Assembly (NCBI RefSeq): GCF_900156465.1
Contig: NZ_LT707064.1
Location: 5,595,001 to 5,659,000 of the forward strand
Reading direction: 5' to 3'
Length of the DNA: 64,000 nucleotides
Origin: Pseudomonas sp. 7SR1
GTDB taxonomy: Bacteria > Pseudomonadota > Gammaproteobacteria > Pseudomonadales > Pseudomonadaceae
In this document: piece after piece, positions 55,037 to 63,989 of the stretch
How the letters are laid out: the number at the start of each line of letters is the position of its first letter
How positions within the stretch are numbered: position 1 is the first letter of the stretch
Translations under genes and position numbers: made by a program
The notes under the pieces: model-generated
Told to the model about the DNA's origin: nothing
Database searches by the model: none
What the model saw: only the letters and a program-made list of their open reading frames with translations

Positions 55037-55083
55037 CACACCCTGCTCGCCCCCAGGCGGCCCGGGTTGCGGCGTTTTTTTTT
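55032..55083 (+). terminator. Leader terminator before nasA
   Basis: CGTCGCA-C-ACCC pairs with GGGTTGCGGCG (11 bp, one bulged C), followed by nine Ts. It lies 100 bp before the nasA start and overlaps P2 of the leader. A second hairpin (CCCCACCG/CGGTGGGG, 55091-55114) follows without a T run. Confidence 0.9.
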
Positions 55084-55182
55084 GCTTTGGCCCCACCGTC
55101 CGGGGTCGGTGGGGTCGCCATGACGGCGCACCACCTCGAAGCACTGACTCATTACCCGAGACTTTTACCGCTGAGGTGCGCG

Positions 55183-56394
55183 ATGAATTCAAGCTTCTGG
55201 AAATCCGGCCACACCCCGACCCTGTTCGCAGCCTTCCTCTACTTCGACCTGAGCTTCATGGTCTGGTACCTGCTCGGCCCACTGGCGGTGCAAATCGCCA
55301 CCGACCTGCAACTGACCACCCAGCAACGCGGCCTGATGGTGGCGACGCCGATCCTGGCCGGCGCCGTACTGCGCCTGCTCATGGGCCTGCTGGCCGACCG
55401 GATCTCCCCCAAAACCGCCGGCATGGTCGGCCAGGTGATCGTGATCGGTGCGCTGTTCTGCGCCTGGAAACTGGGCATCCACAGTTATGAGCAGGCATTG
55501 CTGCTGGGCCTGTTCCTGGGCGTGGCCGGCGCATCGTTCGCCGTCGCCCTGCCGCTGGCCTCCCAATGGTATCCGCCGCAGCACCAGGGCAAGGCCATGG
55601 GCATCGCCGGTGCCGGTAACTCGGGCACCGTGCTGGCCGCGCTGATCGCACCGGTCATGGCCGCCACGTTTGGCTGGACCAACGTATTCGGCTTCGCCCT
55701 GATCCCTCTGGGCCTGACCCTGGTCCTGTTCGCCTGGCTGGCCAAGAACGCGCCGGAGCGGCCGAAAGCCAAATCCATGGCCGATTACCTCAAGGCCCTG
55801 GGTGACCGTGATAGCTGGTGGTTCATGTTCTTCTACAGCGTGACCTTCGGCGGCTTCATCGGCCTGGCCAGCGCCCTGCCTGGCTACTTCAACGACCAGT
55901 ACGGCCTGAGTCCGGTGACAGCCGGCTACTACACCGCCGCCTGCGTCTTCGGCGGCAGCCTGATGCGCCCGCTGGGCGGCGCCCTGGCGGACCGTTTCGG
56001 TGGCATTCGCACCCTGCTGGGCATGTACACCATCGCGGCGGTGTGCATCGCCGCGGTGGGTTTCAACCTGCCAAGCTCCTACGCGGCGCTGGCCCTGTTC
56101 GTCTGCACCATGCTGGGGCTGGGGGCGGGTAACGGCGCGGTGTTCCAACTGGTGCCGCAGCGCTTCCGTCGCGAAATCGGGGTCATGACCGGGCTGATCG
56201 GCATGGCCGGCGGTATCGGTGGCTTCGCCCTGGCGGCGGGCATGGGGGCGATCAAGCAGAGCACCGGCAGCTATCAACTGGCGCTGTGGCTGTTCGCCAG
56301 TCTCGGCGTATTGGCCTGGTTCGGCCTGCACGGCGTCAAGCGCCGCTGGAGGACCACCTGGGGTTCGGCCGCCGTTACTGCGGCCCGGGTATAA
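55183..56394 (+). CDS. nasA: Nitrate transporter, NarK/NasA type (MFS)
   Basis: A 12-helix major facilitator protein of 403 residues importing nitrate (and perhaps exporting nitrite). Family signatures: WYLLGPLAVQIATDL in helix 1, and two glycine-rich nitrate motifs, AGAGNSGTVLAALIAP near residue 148 and LGLGAGNGAVFQLVPQRF near residue 315. The start at 55183 has GAGG 6 bases upstream. The kinase-phosphatase gene follows 9 bp after the stop, so both lie behind the same leader. Confidence 0.95.
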   Translation: MNSSFWKSGHTPTLFAAFLYFDLSFMVWYLLGPLAVQIATDLQLTTQQRGLMVATPILAGAVLRLLMGLLADRISPKTAGMVGQVIVIGALFCAWKLGIHSYEQALLLGLFLGVAGASFAVALPLASQWYPPQHQGKAMGIAGAGNSGTVLAALIAPVMAATFGWTNVFGFALIPLGLTLVLFAWLAKNAPERPKAKSMADYLKALGDRDSWWFMFFYSVTFGGFIGLASALPGYFNDQYGLSPVTAGYYTAACVFGGSLMRPLGGALADRFGGIRTLLGMYTIAAVCIAAVGFNLPSSYAALALFVCTMLGLGAGNGAVFQLVPQRFRREIGVMTGLIGMAGGIGGFALAAGMGAIKQSTGSYQLALWLFASLGVLAWFGLHGVKRRWRTTWGSAAVTAARV

Positions 56395-56403
56395 CCAACC
56401 ACC

Positions 56404-58074
56404 ATGAGCCTGCAACTGAGTTTCGCCGAAGCCAGTGCCATCGGCCCGCGCGAGGAAAACCAGGACGCCCTGCGCCTGGTCACGCCAGCCCCGGCCCTGG
56501 CCGCCAGCAAGGGCTACCTGTTCGCCATCGCCGACGGCGTGAGCCAATGCGCCGATGGCGGCCTGGCCGCCCGTTCGACGTTGCAGGCGCTGGCCCTGGA
56601 TTACTACGCCACGCCACAGACCTGGGGGGTGGCCCAGGCCCTGGATCGGCTGTTGCTGGCACAGAACCGCTGGTTGCAGGCCAACGGTGGCGGACAGCCC
56701 CTGCTTACCACTGTCAGTGCCCTGGTGCTACGGGGCCGACGCTTCACCCTGGCCCATGTGGGCGATTGTCGGGTCTACCGCTGGCACGCCGATCAGTTGC
56801 AACGGGTCAGCGAAGACCACGTCTGGGAACAGCAGGGCATGCAGCACGTGCTCAAGCGTGCCCTGGGGCTGGACCAGCACCTGATCCTCGACTTCCTCGA
56901 CGGCGAACTGCGCACCGACGAAACCTTCGTCCTGCTCAGCGACGGCGTCTGGGCGGTATTGGGGGACACGGCCATCGCCGGCATCCTGCGCGACCAACCG
57001 GACCTGGACCTCGCGGCCCAGACGCTGGTCAACGCCGCACACCTGGCCGGCAGCCAGGACAACGCCAGCGCGCTGCTGGTACGGGTCGATGCACTGGGTG
57101 AAGCAAGCATCGGCGATGCGCTGATTCAACTGCAGCAATGGCCCCTTCCCCCGGCCCTGAAACCAGGCCAGGTGTTCGAAGGCTGGCGGATCGAAGGGCT
57201 GCTCGGCCAGAGCCAGCAATCGTTGCTGTATCGGGTACACGACAGTCAGGGCCAGCCGTGGCTGTTGAAAACCCTGCCTGGGCACCTGCGGGACGACACC
57301 CGGGCCGGGCAGGCGCTGCTCTCCGAGGAATGGTTCCTGCGCCGGGTCGCAGGCCGGCAGTTTCCGGAAGTCCATGGGGTTGCCCAACGTCAGCACCTGT
57401 ACTACGTGATGCGTGAATACCCGGGCATCACCCTGGCCGAACTGTTCGACCGGGGCGGCACCTTGCCGCTGGCCCGATGGCAAGACCTGGCGCAGCGGCT
57501 GGTACGGGCCGTGGGGTTGCTGCACCGACGGCAGATCTACCATCGCGACATCAAGCCGGAAAACCTGCACCTGGGGGACGATGGGGAACTGCGCCTGCTG
57601 GACTTCGGCCTGGCGTATTGCCCGGGGCTGTCGGAGGACCAGGCCAATGTCTTGCCGGGAACCCCAAGTTATATTGCCCCGGAAGCCTTCGGCGGTATCG
57701 CCCCCACCGCACAGCAGGACCTGTATGCGGTCGGTGTGACCTTGTACTTCCTGCTGACGGGGCATTACCCCTACGGCGAAATCGAGGCCTTCCAGCGGCC
57801 GCGCTTTGGCGTGCCGGTCAGCGCCAACCGTTACCGGCCGGACCTGCCCGAATGGCTCGGGCAAAGCCTGGAGCGGGCCGTTGCCGCCGATCCTGGCCAA
57901 CGCTTCGAAACCGCCGAGGAATGGCTGTTATTGCTGGAACAGGGCGAGCGCCGCAGCTTGAGCGTCAGGCCCCGTCCGCTGCTGGAGCGCGAACCGCTGA
58001 AAGTCTGGCGGACGTTGGCGCTGGTGTCGTTGGTGGTGAATGTCGTGCTGCTGTTCCTGGTGTTTCACAGCTGA
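56404..58074 (+). CDS. Bifunctional PP2C phosphatase / Ser-Thr protein kinase in the nitrate operon
   Basis: A 556-residue fusion. The N-terminal PP2C domain (1-240) has EENQD, AIADGVS, VGDCRVY, LLSDGVW and SQDNAS with the metal-binding aspartates. The kinase domain (about 260-515) has the VAIK-like lysine in WLLKTL, the catalytic HRDIKPEN, DFG and APE motifs, but its glycine loop reads LLGQSQQSLLYRV and lacks the usual GxGxxG. A C-terminal membrane anchor (LALVSLVVNVVLLFLVF) ends the protein, so the enzyme domains face the cytoplasm. P. aeruginosa has a homologue at the same place between its nasA and nirBD genes; its targets are not established. Confidence 0.92.
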   Translation: MSLQLSFAEASAIGPREENQDALRLVTPAPALAASKGYLFAIADGVSQCADGGLAARSTLQALALDYYATPQTWGVAQALDRLLLAQNRWLQANGGGQPLLTTVSALVLRGRRFTLAHVGDCRVYRWHADQLQRVSEDHVWEQQGMQHVLKRALGLDQHLILDFLDGELRTDETFVLLSDGVWAVLGDTAIAGILRDQPDLDLAAQTLVNAAHLAGSQDNASALLVRVDALGEASIGDALIQLQQWPLPPALKPGQVFEGWRIEGLLGQSQQSLLYRVHDSQGQPWLLKTLPGHLRDDTRAGQALLSEEWFLRRVAGRQFPEVHGVAQRQHLYYVMREYPGITLAELFDRGGTLPLARWQDLAQRLVRAVGLLHRRQIYHRDIKPENLHLGDDGELRLLDFGLAYCPGLSEDQANVLPGTPSYIAPEAFGGIAPTAQQDLYAVGVTLYFLLTGHYPYGEIEAFQRPRFGVPVSANRYRPDLPEWLGQSLERAVAADPGQRFETAEEWLLLLEQGERRSLSVRPRPLLEREPLKVWRTLALVSLVVNVVLLFLVFHS

Positions 58075-58087
58075 GATCCGGTCGCGC

Positions 58088-58170
58088 CTGTCGCGCGCAA
58101 GCTCGCTCCCGCAGGGTGTGTGTGTCCACCGCAGATCCAATGTGGGAGCGAGCTTGCTCGCGATGGCAGC
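58088..58170. repeat. REPIN upstream of the nirB promoter
   Basis: Inverted arms CTGTCGCGCGCAAGCTCGCT and TGTGGGAGCGAGCTTGCTCG separated by about 33 bp, between the kinase gene and the nirB control region. Confidence 0.88.
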
Positions 58171-58300
58171 CCGATCGTCCATACAACTGCTCCTGCAAGA
58201 CGCTCCATTACCGGGCAACACGCTTTGATTCGGTGCAATAAATCCCTCCCCAATCCGCTCAATCAAGCCGCTGCTCAATGAATCCGCGCCTTCGAGCCAG

Positions 58301-58317
58301 TTGGCACAACCACTGCA
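58301..58317 (+). promoter_or_regulatory. Sigma-54 promoter of nirBD-nasC
   Basis: TTGGCACAACCACTGCA has a consensus -24 element and GG (58303-58304)-N10-GC (58315-58316) spacing. Predicted start near 58328, 18 bases before the first hairpin. GGTGCAA about 70 bp upstream resembles half an NtrC site. Confidence 0.82.
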
Positions 58318-58345
58318 TAAATCCCTTTCAACAGACATAAGGCAA

Positions 58346-58404
58346 CGCCTCCAACGATGAAGGCGGTGCTTCCCGAGAGAACGGGACCAGGACAAAGGCG
58401 TCCT
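58346..58404 (+). promoter_or_regulatory. NasT (ANTAR)-type RNA leader in front of nirB, with an extra hairpin
   Basis: P1 (58346-58365): CGCCTCC/GAAGGCG with one C-A mismatch, loop AACGAT. Middle hairpin (58371-58386): TCCCG/CGGGA, loop AGAGAA. P2 (58389-58404): AGGAC/GTCCT, loop AAAGGC, close to the nasA P2 loop AAAGAC. All three six-base loops have A1 and G4. P2 overlaps the 5' arm of the terminator. The nasA and nasS leaders have no middle hairpin, so this one may be a third NasT contact or a spacer. Confidence 0.8.
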
Positions 58405-58437
58405 CGCTAGCTTGCTAGCGGGACGCCTTTTTTTGTT
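58394..58437 (+). terminator. Leader terminator before nirB
   Basis: AAAGGCGTCC-T-CGCTAG pairs with CTAGCG-GGACGCCTTT over about 16 bp with one bulged T, followed by a run of Ts. It lies about 70 bp before the nirB start and shares its 5' arm with hairpin P2. Confidence 0.95.
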
Positions 58438-58504
58438 TTCGTGAAAATTGCCGAGCCAGTCCGATCGCCGTGATGAAACGGACATGAGCTTGCGGAGAAC
58501 CCTG

Positions 58505-60958
58505 ATGAAAAAACTCAAACTGGTGATGATCGGCAATGGCATGGCCGGGGTTCGAACCCTCGAGGAACTGCTCAAGCTGAGCAACGAGCTGTACGACATC
58601 ACGGTGTTCGGTGCCGAACCCCACACCAATTACAACCGCATCCTGCTCTCCCCCGTACTGGCCGGCGAACAGACGTTCGAAGATATCGTGCTCAACGACC
58701 TGGCCTGGTACCAGGACAACAACATCAACCTGCTGCTCAATCGCAAGGTGGTGCAGATCGATCGCGTCAAACGCCGGGTCATCGCCGAGGACGGCAGCGA
58801 AGCCGAATATGACCGCCTGTTGATCGCCACCGGCTCCACCCCGTTCATCCTGCCGATTCCCGGCAACACCCTGGACGGTGTGATCGGTTACCGCGACATC
58901 GCCGACACCCAGGCGATGATCGACACCGCCAAGACCCACAGGCACGCCGTGGTCATCGGCGGCGGCCTGCTGGGCCTGGAAGCGGCCAACGGCCTGAAGC
59001 TGCGCGGCATGGACGTGACCGTAGTGCATCTGGGCGAATGGTTGCTGGAGCGGCAACTGGACAAGACCAGCGGCCAGTTGCTGCAGACCGCCCTGGAGAA
59101 TCGCGGCCTGAAATTCCGCCTCAGCGAGCAGACCCAGGCCCTGCACGACGCCGGCAATGGCCGGGTCGGCTCGGTGCAGTTCAAGAACGGCGACATCATT
59201 CCCGCCGACCTGGTGGTGATGGCCGCCGGTATCCGCCCCAATGTCGAACTGGCGGAAAAGGCCGGCATCCCGTGCAACCGCGGGATCCTGGTCAACGACA
59301 CGATGCAGACCTACGACCCGCGCATCTACGCCATCGGTGAATGCGCCAACCATCGCGGCACCGCCTACGGTCTGGTCGCACCGTTGTTCGAACAGGCCAA
59401 GGTCTGCGCCAACCACCTCGCCCAACTGGGCTTCGCCACTTACAAAGGCTCGGTCACCTCGACCAAGTTGAAAGTGACTGGCATCGACCTGTTTTCCGCC
59501 GGCGACTTCATGGGCGGCGAAGGCACCGAAACCATCACCCTTTCCGACCCCATCGGCGGCGTCTACAAGAAGCTGGTGATCAAGGATGACGTGCTGGTCG
59601 GTGCCTGCCTGTACGGCGATACGGCAGATGGCGGCTGGTATTTCCGCCAGATCCGTGAAAACCATGCCATCAGCGAGATCCGCGATCACCTGATGTTTGG
59701 CGAGAACGCCTTGGGCGACGTTGGCCACCAAGGCCAGGACAAGGCCATGAGCATGGCCGACAGCGCCGAGGTCTGCGGCTGCAACGGCGTGTGCAAGGGC
59801 ACCATCGTCAAGGCGATCCAGGAACACGGGCTGTTCAGCGTCGATGATGTGAAAAAACACACCAAGGCTGCCAGCTCCTGTGGCTCCTGCGCCGGCCTGG
59901 TGGAACAGATCCTGATCAACACCGTCGGTGGCGCAGCGGACGTCAAGCCGAAAAGCGAAAAGGCCATCTGCGGTTGCAGCGACCTCAACCACGGCCAGAT
60001 TCGCCAGGCGATCCGCGACCAGCACCTGCTGACCATCGCCGGGACCATGAGTTACCTGAACTGGCGCACCCCGAACGGCTGTGCCACCTGCCGTCCGGCA
60101 TTGAACTACTACCTGATCTCCACCTGGCCCGGCGAAGCCCAGGACGATCCACAATCGCGGCTGATCAACGAACGCGCCCATGCCAACATCCAGAAGGACG
60201 GCACCTACTCCGTGGTCCCGCGCATGTGGGGCGGCGTGACCAATCCTTCGGAACTGCGACGCATCGCCGACGTGGCCGACAAATACAACGTGCCCATGGT
60301 CAAGGTCACGGGCGGGCAGCGCATCGATTTGCTCGGAATCAAAAAGCAGGACCTGCCGGGGGTCTGGAAAGACCTCGACATGCCGTCCGGCCACGCCTAC
60401 GGCAAATCCATCCGCACCGTGAAGACCTGCGTAGGCAGTGAGTTCTGCCGCTTCGGCACCCAGAACTCGACCCAATTGGGCATCGAGCTGGAGCATGACC
60501 TGTTCAACATGTGGTCGCCGCACAAGGTGAAACTGGCCGTTTCCGGCTGCCCGCGCAATTGCTCGGAAGCCGGTATCAAGGACGTCGGCATCATCGGCGT
60601 CGACTCCGGCTGGGAGATGTACATCGGTGGCAACGGCGGGATCAAGACCGAGGTGGCGGAGTTCTTCGTCAAGCTCAAGACCGCCGAAGAAGTGCGCGAA
60701 TACAACGGCGCTTTCCTGCAGCTGTACCGCGAGGAAGCCTTCTACCTTGAACGCACTGTGCATTACATGCAGCGAGTCGGCATGGAGCACATCAAGAAAG
60801 CCGTGCTGGAAGACCCCGAGCGGCGCAAGGCCCTCCACGAACGCCTGAAGTTCTCCCTGTCGCTGGAACAGGACCCTTGGAAGCAACGCCTGGAACAACC
60901 TCAGCTCAAGAAAGAGTTCGAGGTCATTCCCGTGAAAAACCTGGAGGTGCCGGCATGA
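58505..60958 (+). CDS. nirB: Assimilatory nitrite reductase (NADH), large subunit
   Basis: A cytosolic 817-residue flavo-siroheme protein reducing nitrite to ammonium. The N-terminal FAD motif is LVMIGNGMAGVRTLEEL, with a second NAD-binding motif VIGGGLLGLEAANGL near residue 155. The BFD-like 2Fe-2S domain has CGCNGVCKG and SSCGSCAGL (about 423-470). The siroheme/4Fe-4S centre uses C near CVGSEFCRFGTQNS and SGCPRNCSEA (about 640-690). The start MKKLKLVMIGNG with GGAG 8 bases upstream was chosen. It overlaps nirD by 4 bp. Confidence 0.96.
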   Translation: MKKLKLVMIGNGMAGVRTLEELLKLSNELYDITVFGAEPHTNYNRILLSPVLAGEQTFEDIVLNDLAWYQDNNINLLLNRKVVQIDRVKRRVIAEDGSEAEYDRLLIATGSTPFILPIPGNTLDGVIGYRDIADTQAMIDTAKTHRHAVVIGGGLLGLEAANGLKLRGMDVTVVHLGEWLLERQLDKTSGQLLQTALENRGLKFRLSEQTQALHDAGNGRVGSVQFKNGDIIPADLVVMAAGIRPNVELAEKAGIPCNRGILVNDTMQTYDPRIYAIGECANHRGTAYGLVAPLFEQAKVCANHLAQLGFATYKGSVTSTKLKVTGIDLFSAGDFMGGEGTETITLSDPIGGVYKKLVIKDDVLVGACLYGDTADGGWYFRQIRENHAISEIRDHLMFGENALGDVGHQGQDKAMSMADSAEVCGCNGVCKGTIVKAIQEHGLFSVDDVKKHTKAASSCGSCAGLVEQILINTVGGAADVKPKSEKAICGCSDLNHGQIRQAIRDQHLLTIAGTMSYLNWRTPNGCATCRPALNYYLISTWPGEAQDDPQSRLINERAHANIQKDGTYSVVPRMWGGVTNPSELRRIADVADKYNVPMVKVTGGQRIDLLGIKKQDLPGVWKDLDMPSGHAYGKSIRTVKTCVGSEFCRFGTQNSTQLGIELEHDLFNMWSPHKVKLAVSGCPRNCSEAGIKDVGIIGVDSGWEMYIGGNGGIKTEVAEFFVKLKTAEEVREYNGAFLQLYREEAFYLERTVHYMQRVGMEHIKKAVLEDPERRKALHERLKFSLSLEQDPWKQRLEQPQLKKEFEVIPVKNLEVPA

Positions 60959-61272
60959 ACTGGCTGGATATCTGCGCACTGGAGGAGATCAACATCCTCG
61001 GTTCGCGCATCATCAATGGTCCTGAAGGCGATATCGCGATTTTCCGCACCAGCGACGATGAAGTGTTCGCCCTCGATGACCGTTGTCCGCACAAGGGCGG
61101 GCCGTTGTCACAAGGCCTGGTCTACGGCAAGCGCGTGGCCTGCCCGCTGCACAACTGGCAGATCGACTTGGAAAGCGGTCAGGCCCAAGCCCCCGACGTG
61201 GGCTGCGCCCATCATCATTCGGCCCGGGTCGAAAACGGCCGGGTGCAGTTGGCCCTGCGGGACGCAAGCTGA
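60955..61272 (+). CDS. nirD: Nitrite reductase (NADH), small subunit
   Basis: A 105-residue Rieske-like protein, partner of NirB. The usual Rieske 2Fe-2S ligands are present (CPHKGGPLSQG and CPLHNWQID, with Cys-x-His in each), as in some NirD proteins, while others have lost them. The ATG overlaps the nirB stop (ATGA); the longer frame upstream lies inside nirB. Its stop overlaps the nasC start by one base. Confidence 0.95.
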   Translation: MNWLDICALEEINILGSRIINGPEGDIAIFRTSDDEVFALDDRCPHKGGPLSQGLVYGKRVACPLHNWQIDLESGQAQAPDVGCAHHHSARVENGRVQLALRDAS

Positions 61273-63989
61273 TGAACCGCCAGACCACTGCCTCGACCTG
61301 CTGTTACTGCGGGGTCGGTTGCGGCGTCCTGATCGAGCATGACGACGAGCGCATCCTCGGCGTCAGCGGCGATCCGGCCCATCCGGCCAATTTCGGCAAA
61401 CTGTGCAGCAAGGGTTCCACCCTGCACCTGACCGGCGACCTGGCCGCCCGCGCCCTGTATCCCGAATTGCGCCTGGGCAAGGGCCTGGCCCGGGCCCGTA
61501 CCGACTGGGACAGCGCCCTGGATCACGCCGCCAGCGTGTTCGCCGATACCATCGCCGAACATGGTCCGGACAGCGTGGCCTTCTACATATCCGGCCAACT
61601 GCTGACCGAGGATTACTACGCTTTCAACAAACTCGCCCGGGCGCTGGTGGGTACCAACAACATCGACAGCAATTCCCGGCTGTGCATGTCTTCGGCCGTG
61701 GTGGGCTACAAGCGCAGCCTGGGTGCCGATGCCCCCCCTTGCAGCTATGAAGACCTGGAACTGAGCGACTGCGTGATGATCGTCGGCAGCAACATGGCCT
61801 ACGCGCATCCGATCCTGTTTCGACGCCTGGAAGCTGCAAAATCCCAACGGTCCCAGATGAAAATCATCGTCATCGATCCCCGTCGCACCGACACTTGCGA
61901 CCTGGCGGACCTGCACCTGGCGATCCTGCCGGGCACCGATGTCGCCCTGTTCCATGGGATCTTGCACTTGCTGCTGTGGGAAGACTGGGTCGACCGCGAC
62001 TTCATCAAGGCCCATACCGAAGGCCTGGCGGACCTGAAGAACCTGGTGCGCGACTACACTCCCGCCATGGTCGCCCAGTTGTGCGGCATCAGCGTCGAGC
62101 AATTGCATCAGTGCGCCGAGTCCATCGGCAACGCGTCGAGCTTCCTGTCGTTGTGGTGCATGGGCCTTAACCAATCCACCGCCGGCAGCGCGAAAAACAG
62201 CGCACTGATCAACCTGCACCTGGCCACCGGACAGATCGGCCGGCCGGGCGCCGGTCCTTTCTCGCTGACCGGCCAGCCCAATGCCATGGGCGGTCGCGAA
62301 ACCGGCAGCCTGTCGAACCTGCTGCCCGGTCATCGCGAAGCCGCCAATCCCGAGCACCGGGCCGAAGTCGCTCGCTACTGGGGCGTCGAGCAGCTACCCG
62401 CCACCACGGGCCTGAGCGCCATCGAACTGTTCGAGCAGGTTCGCAACGGCAAGGTCAAGGCACTGTGGATCGCCTGTACCAACCCTGCCCAATCGATGCC
62501 GGACCAGACAGCGGTGCGAGAGGCCCTGCAGGCCTGCCCGTTCGTGGTCCTGCAAGAGGCTTTCCGCACCACCGAGACCGCCGGATTCGCCGACCTGCTG
62601 CTGCCGGCAGCCAGCTGGGGCGAGAAAGAAGGCTCGGTGACCAACTCCGAGCGGCGCATTTCCCACGTTCGTCGGGCCGTTGCCGCACCGGGCGAAGCCC
62701 GAGCGGACTGGGCAATCACCGTGGATTTCGCACAACGCCTGGAAAAACGCCTGCGCCCCGGCGAACCCAGCCTGTTCGATTTCGATGCGCCGGCCCAGCT
62801 GTTCGACGAATACAAGCAACTGACCCGAGGTCGCGACCTGGACCTGTCGGGCATCAGCCATTCGCTGATCGACCAGTTGGGTCCTCAGCAATGGCCGTTC
62901 CCGGAGGGCGCCACCGAAGGCACTCCGCGCCTGTATGTGGATGGGATTTTCCCTACCGACAGCGGCCGTGCCCGCTTCGTGGCCGACCCCTATCGCGCCG
63001 CCAGGGAGCTGCGCGATGCCCGCTTCCCGTTGACCCTCAACACCGGCCGGCTGCGGGACCAGTGGCATGGCATGAGCCGCACCGGAACTGCTGCGCAGTT
63101 GTTTGGCCATGTGAACGAGGCCGTGCTGAGCCTGCATCCCGACGAACTGCTTCGCCATCACCTGCAGGCCGGCGACCTGGTCAGCCTCAAGAGCCGTCGC
63201 GGCGCCGTGATCGTGGCCGTGGACAGCGATGAAAGCGTGCGCCCCGGACAGGCGTTCCTGCCCATGCACTGGGGCGACCGGTTCCTCAAGGGCGGGGTCA
63301 ATACCCTGACGCAACCAGCCTTCGATCCCTTGTCGAAACAGCCGGAACTCAAGCACAGCGGCGTGCGCCTGGAACCGGTGAACCTGCCCTGGCAGCTTTA
63401 CGCCCTGGTCGAAGGCGATGTCCAGCTGCACCTGGAGACCTTGCGACCGCTGTGTGAGGCGTTTGCCTACGTCAGCCTGAGCCTTACCGGCCGTGAGCGT
63501 CCGGCGCTGCTGATTCGCGCCGCCAGCGCCCTGGCCCCCGAACCGCAATTGCTGCACGCGATTGACGAACAACTGGGCCTGATCGAGGGGCCGGTGCTGG
63601 CCTATGACGATCCGCGTCGCGCCATCGGCAAACGTGTCCGCATCGAAAACGGCCGTATAACGGCCATCCGCCTGGCCGGCGAAACCCTGGCCCGGCACTG
63701 GCTGCAGAACCTGTGGCTGGAAGGCCGTGCCGACGAGCAGTTGCGACGCTGGTTGCTGGCGCCCTTGAGTGCACCACCAGGCAATACCGGCGCCGCGCTG
63801 GGCGGCGGCAAGACCCTGTGCAACTGCATGAACGTCAGCCAGCGAGCGGTCTGCGCGGGCATCGAACGCGGCCTGGACCTGCAAGGGCTGAAACAGGAAC
63901 TGGGTTGCGGCACGCAATGCGGTTCCTGTGTACCGGAAATCAAGCGTCTGCTGGTCGCCACTGCGCGGCCGGTGGCGGCAGTCTCGTGA
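61272..63989 (+). CDS. nasC: Assimilatory nitrate reductase catalytic subunit
   Basis: A molybdopterin-bis-MGD enzyme of 905 residues reducing nitrate to nitrite in the cytosol. The N-terminal 4Fe-4S motif is CCYCGVGCGV with a fourth cysteine in GKLCSKGS. Molybdopterin-binding signatures include SNSRLCMSSAVVGY with the Mo-ligand cysteine region, GQPNAMGGRETG, and NTGRLRDQWHGMSRTG. A C-terminal BFD-type 2Fe-2S domain has CNCMNVSQ and CGTQCGSC, as in Klebsiella NasA-type enzymes that take electrons from a separate reductase. It ends 11 bp before the window end; further genes (for example cobA) may follow. Confidence 0.95.
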   Translation: MNRQTTASTCCYCGVGCGVLIEHDDERILGVSGDPAHPANFGKLCSKGSTLHLTGDLAARALYPELRLGKGLARARTDWDSALDHAASVFADTIAEHGPDSVAFYISGQLLTEDYYAFNKLARALVGTNNIDSNSRLCMSSAVVGYKRSLGADAPPCSYEDLELSDCVMIVGSNMAYAHPILFRRLEAAKSQRSQMKIIVIDPRRTDTCDLADLHLAILPGTDVALFHGILHLLLWEDWVDRDFIKAHTEGLADLKNLVRDYTPAMVAQLCGISVEQLHQCAESIGNASSFLSLWCMGLNQSTAGSAKNSALINLHLATGQIGRPGAGPFSLTGQPNAMGGRETGSLSNLLPGHREAANPEHRAEVARYWGVEQLPATTGLSAIELFEQVRNGKVKALWIACTNPAQSMPDQTAVREALQACPFVVLQEAFRTTETAGFADLLLPAASWGEKEGSVTNSERRISHVRRAVAAPGEARADWAITVDFAQRLEKRLRPGEPSLFDFDAPAQLFDEYKQLTRGRDLDLSGISHSLIDQLGPQQWPFPEGATEGTPRLYVDGIFPTDSGRARFVADPYRAARELRDARFPLTLNTGRLRDQWHGMSRTGTAAQLFGHVNEAVLSLHPDELLRHHLQAGDLVSLKSRRGAVIVAVDSDESVRPGQAFLPMHWGDRFLKGGVNTLTQPAFDPLSKQPELKHSGVRLEPVNLPWQLYALVEGDVQLHLETLRPLCEAFAYVSLSLTGRERPALLIRAASALAPEPQLLHAIDEQLGLIEGPVLAYDDPRRAIGKRVRIENGRITAIRLAGETLARHWLQNLWLEGRADEQLRRWLLAPLSAPPGNTGAALGGGKTLCNCMNVSQRAVCAGIERGLDLQGLKQELGCGTQCGSCVPEIKRLLVATARPVAAVS

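Noticed and set aside
58371..58386. Treating the TCCCG-AGAGAA-CGGGA hairpin as the P2 element of the nirB leader
   Set aside because: It does not overlap the terminator. The next hairpin (58389-58404, loop AAAGGC) does overlap it and resembles the nasA P2 loop, so that one is called P2.
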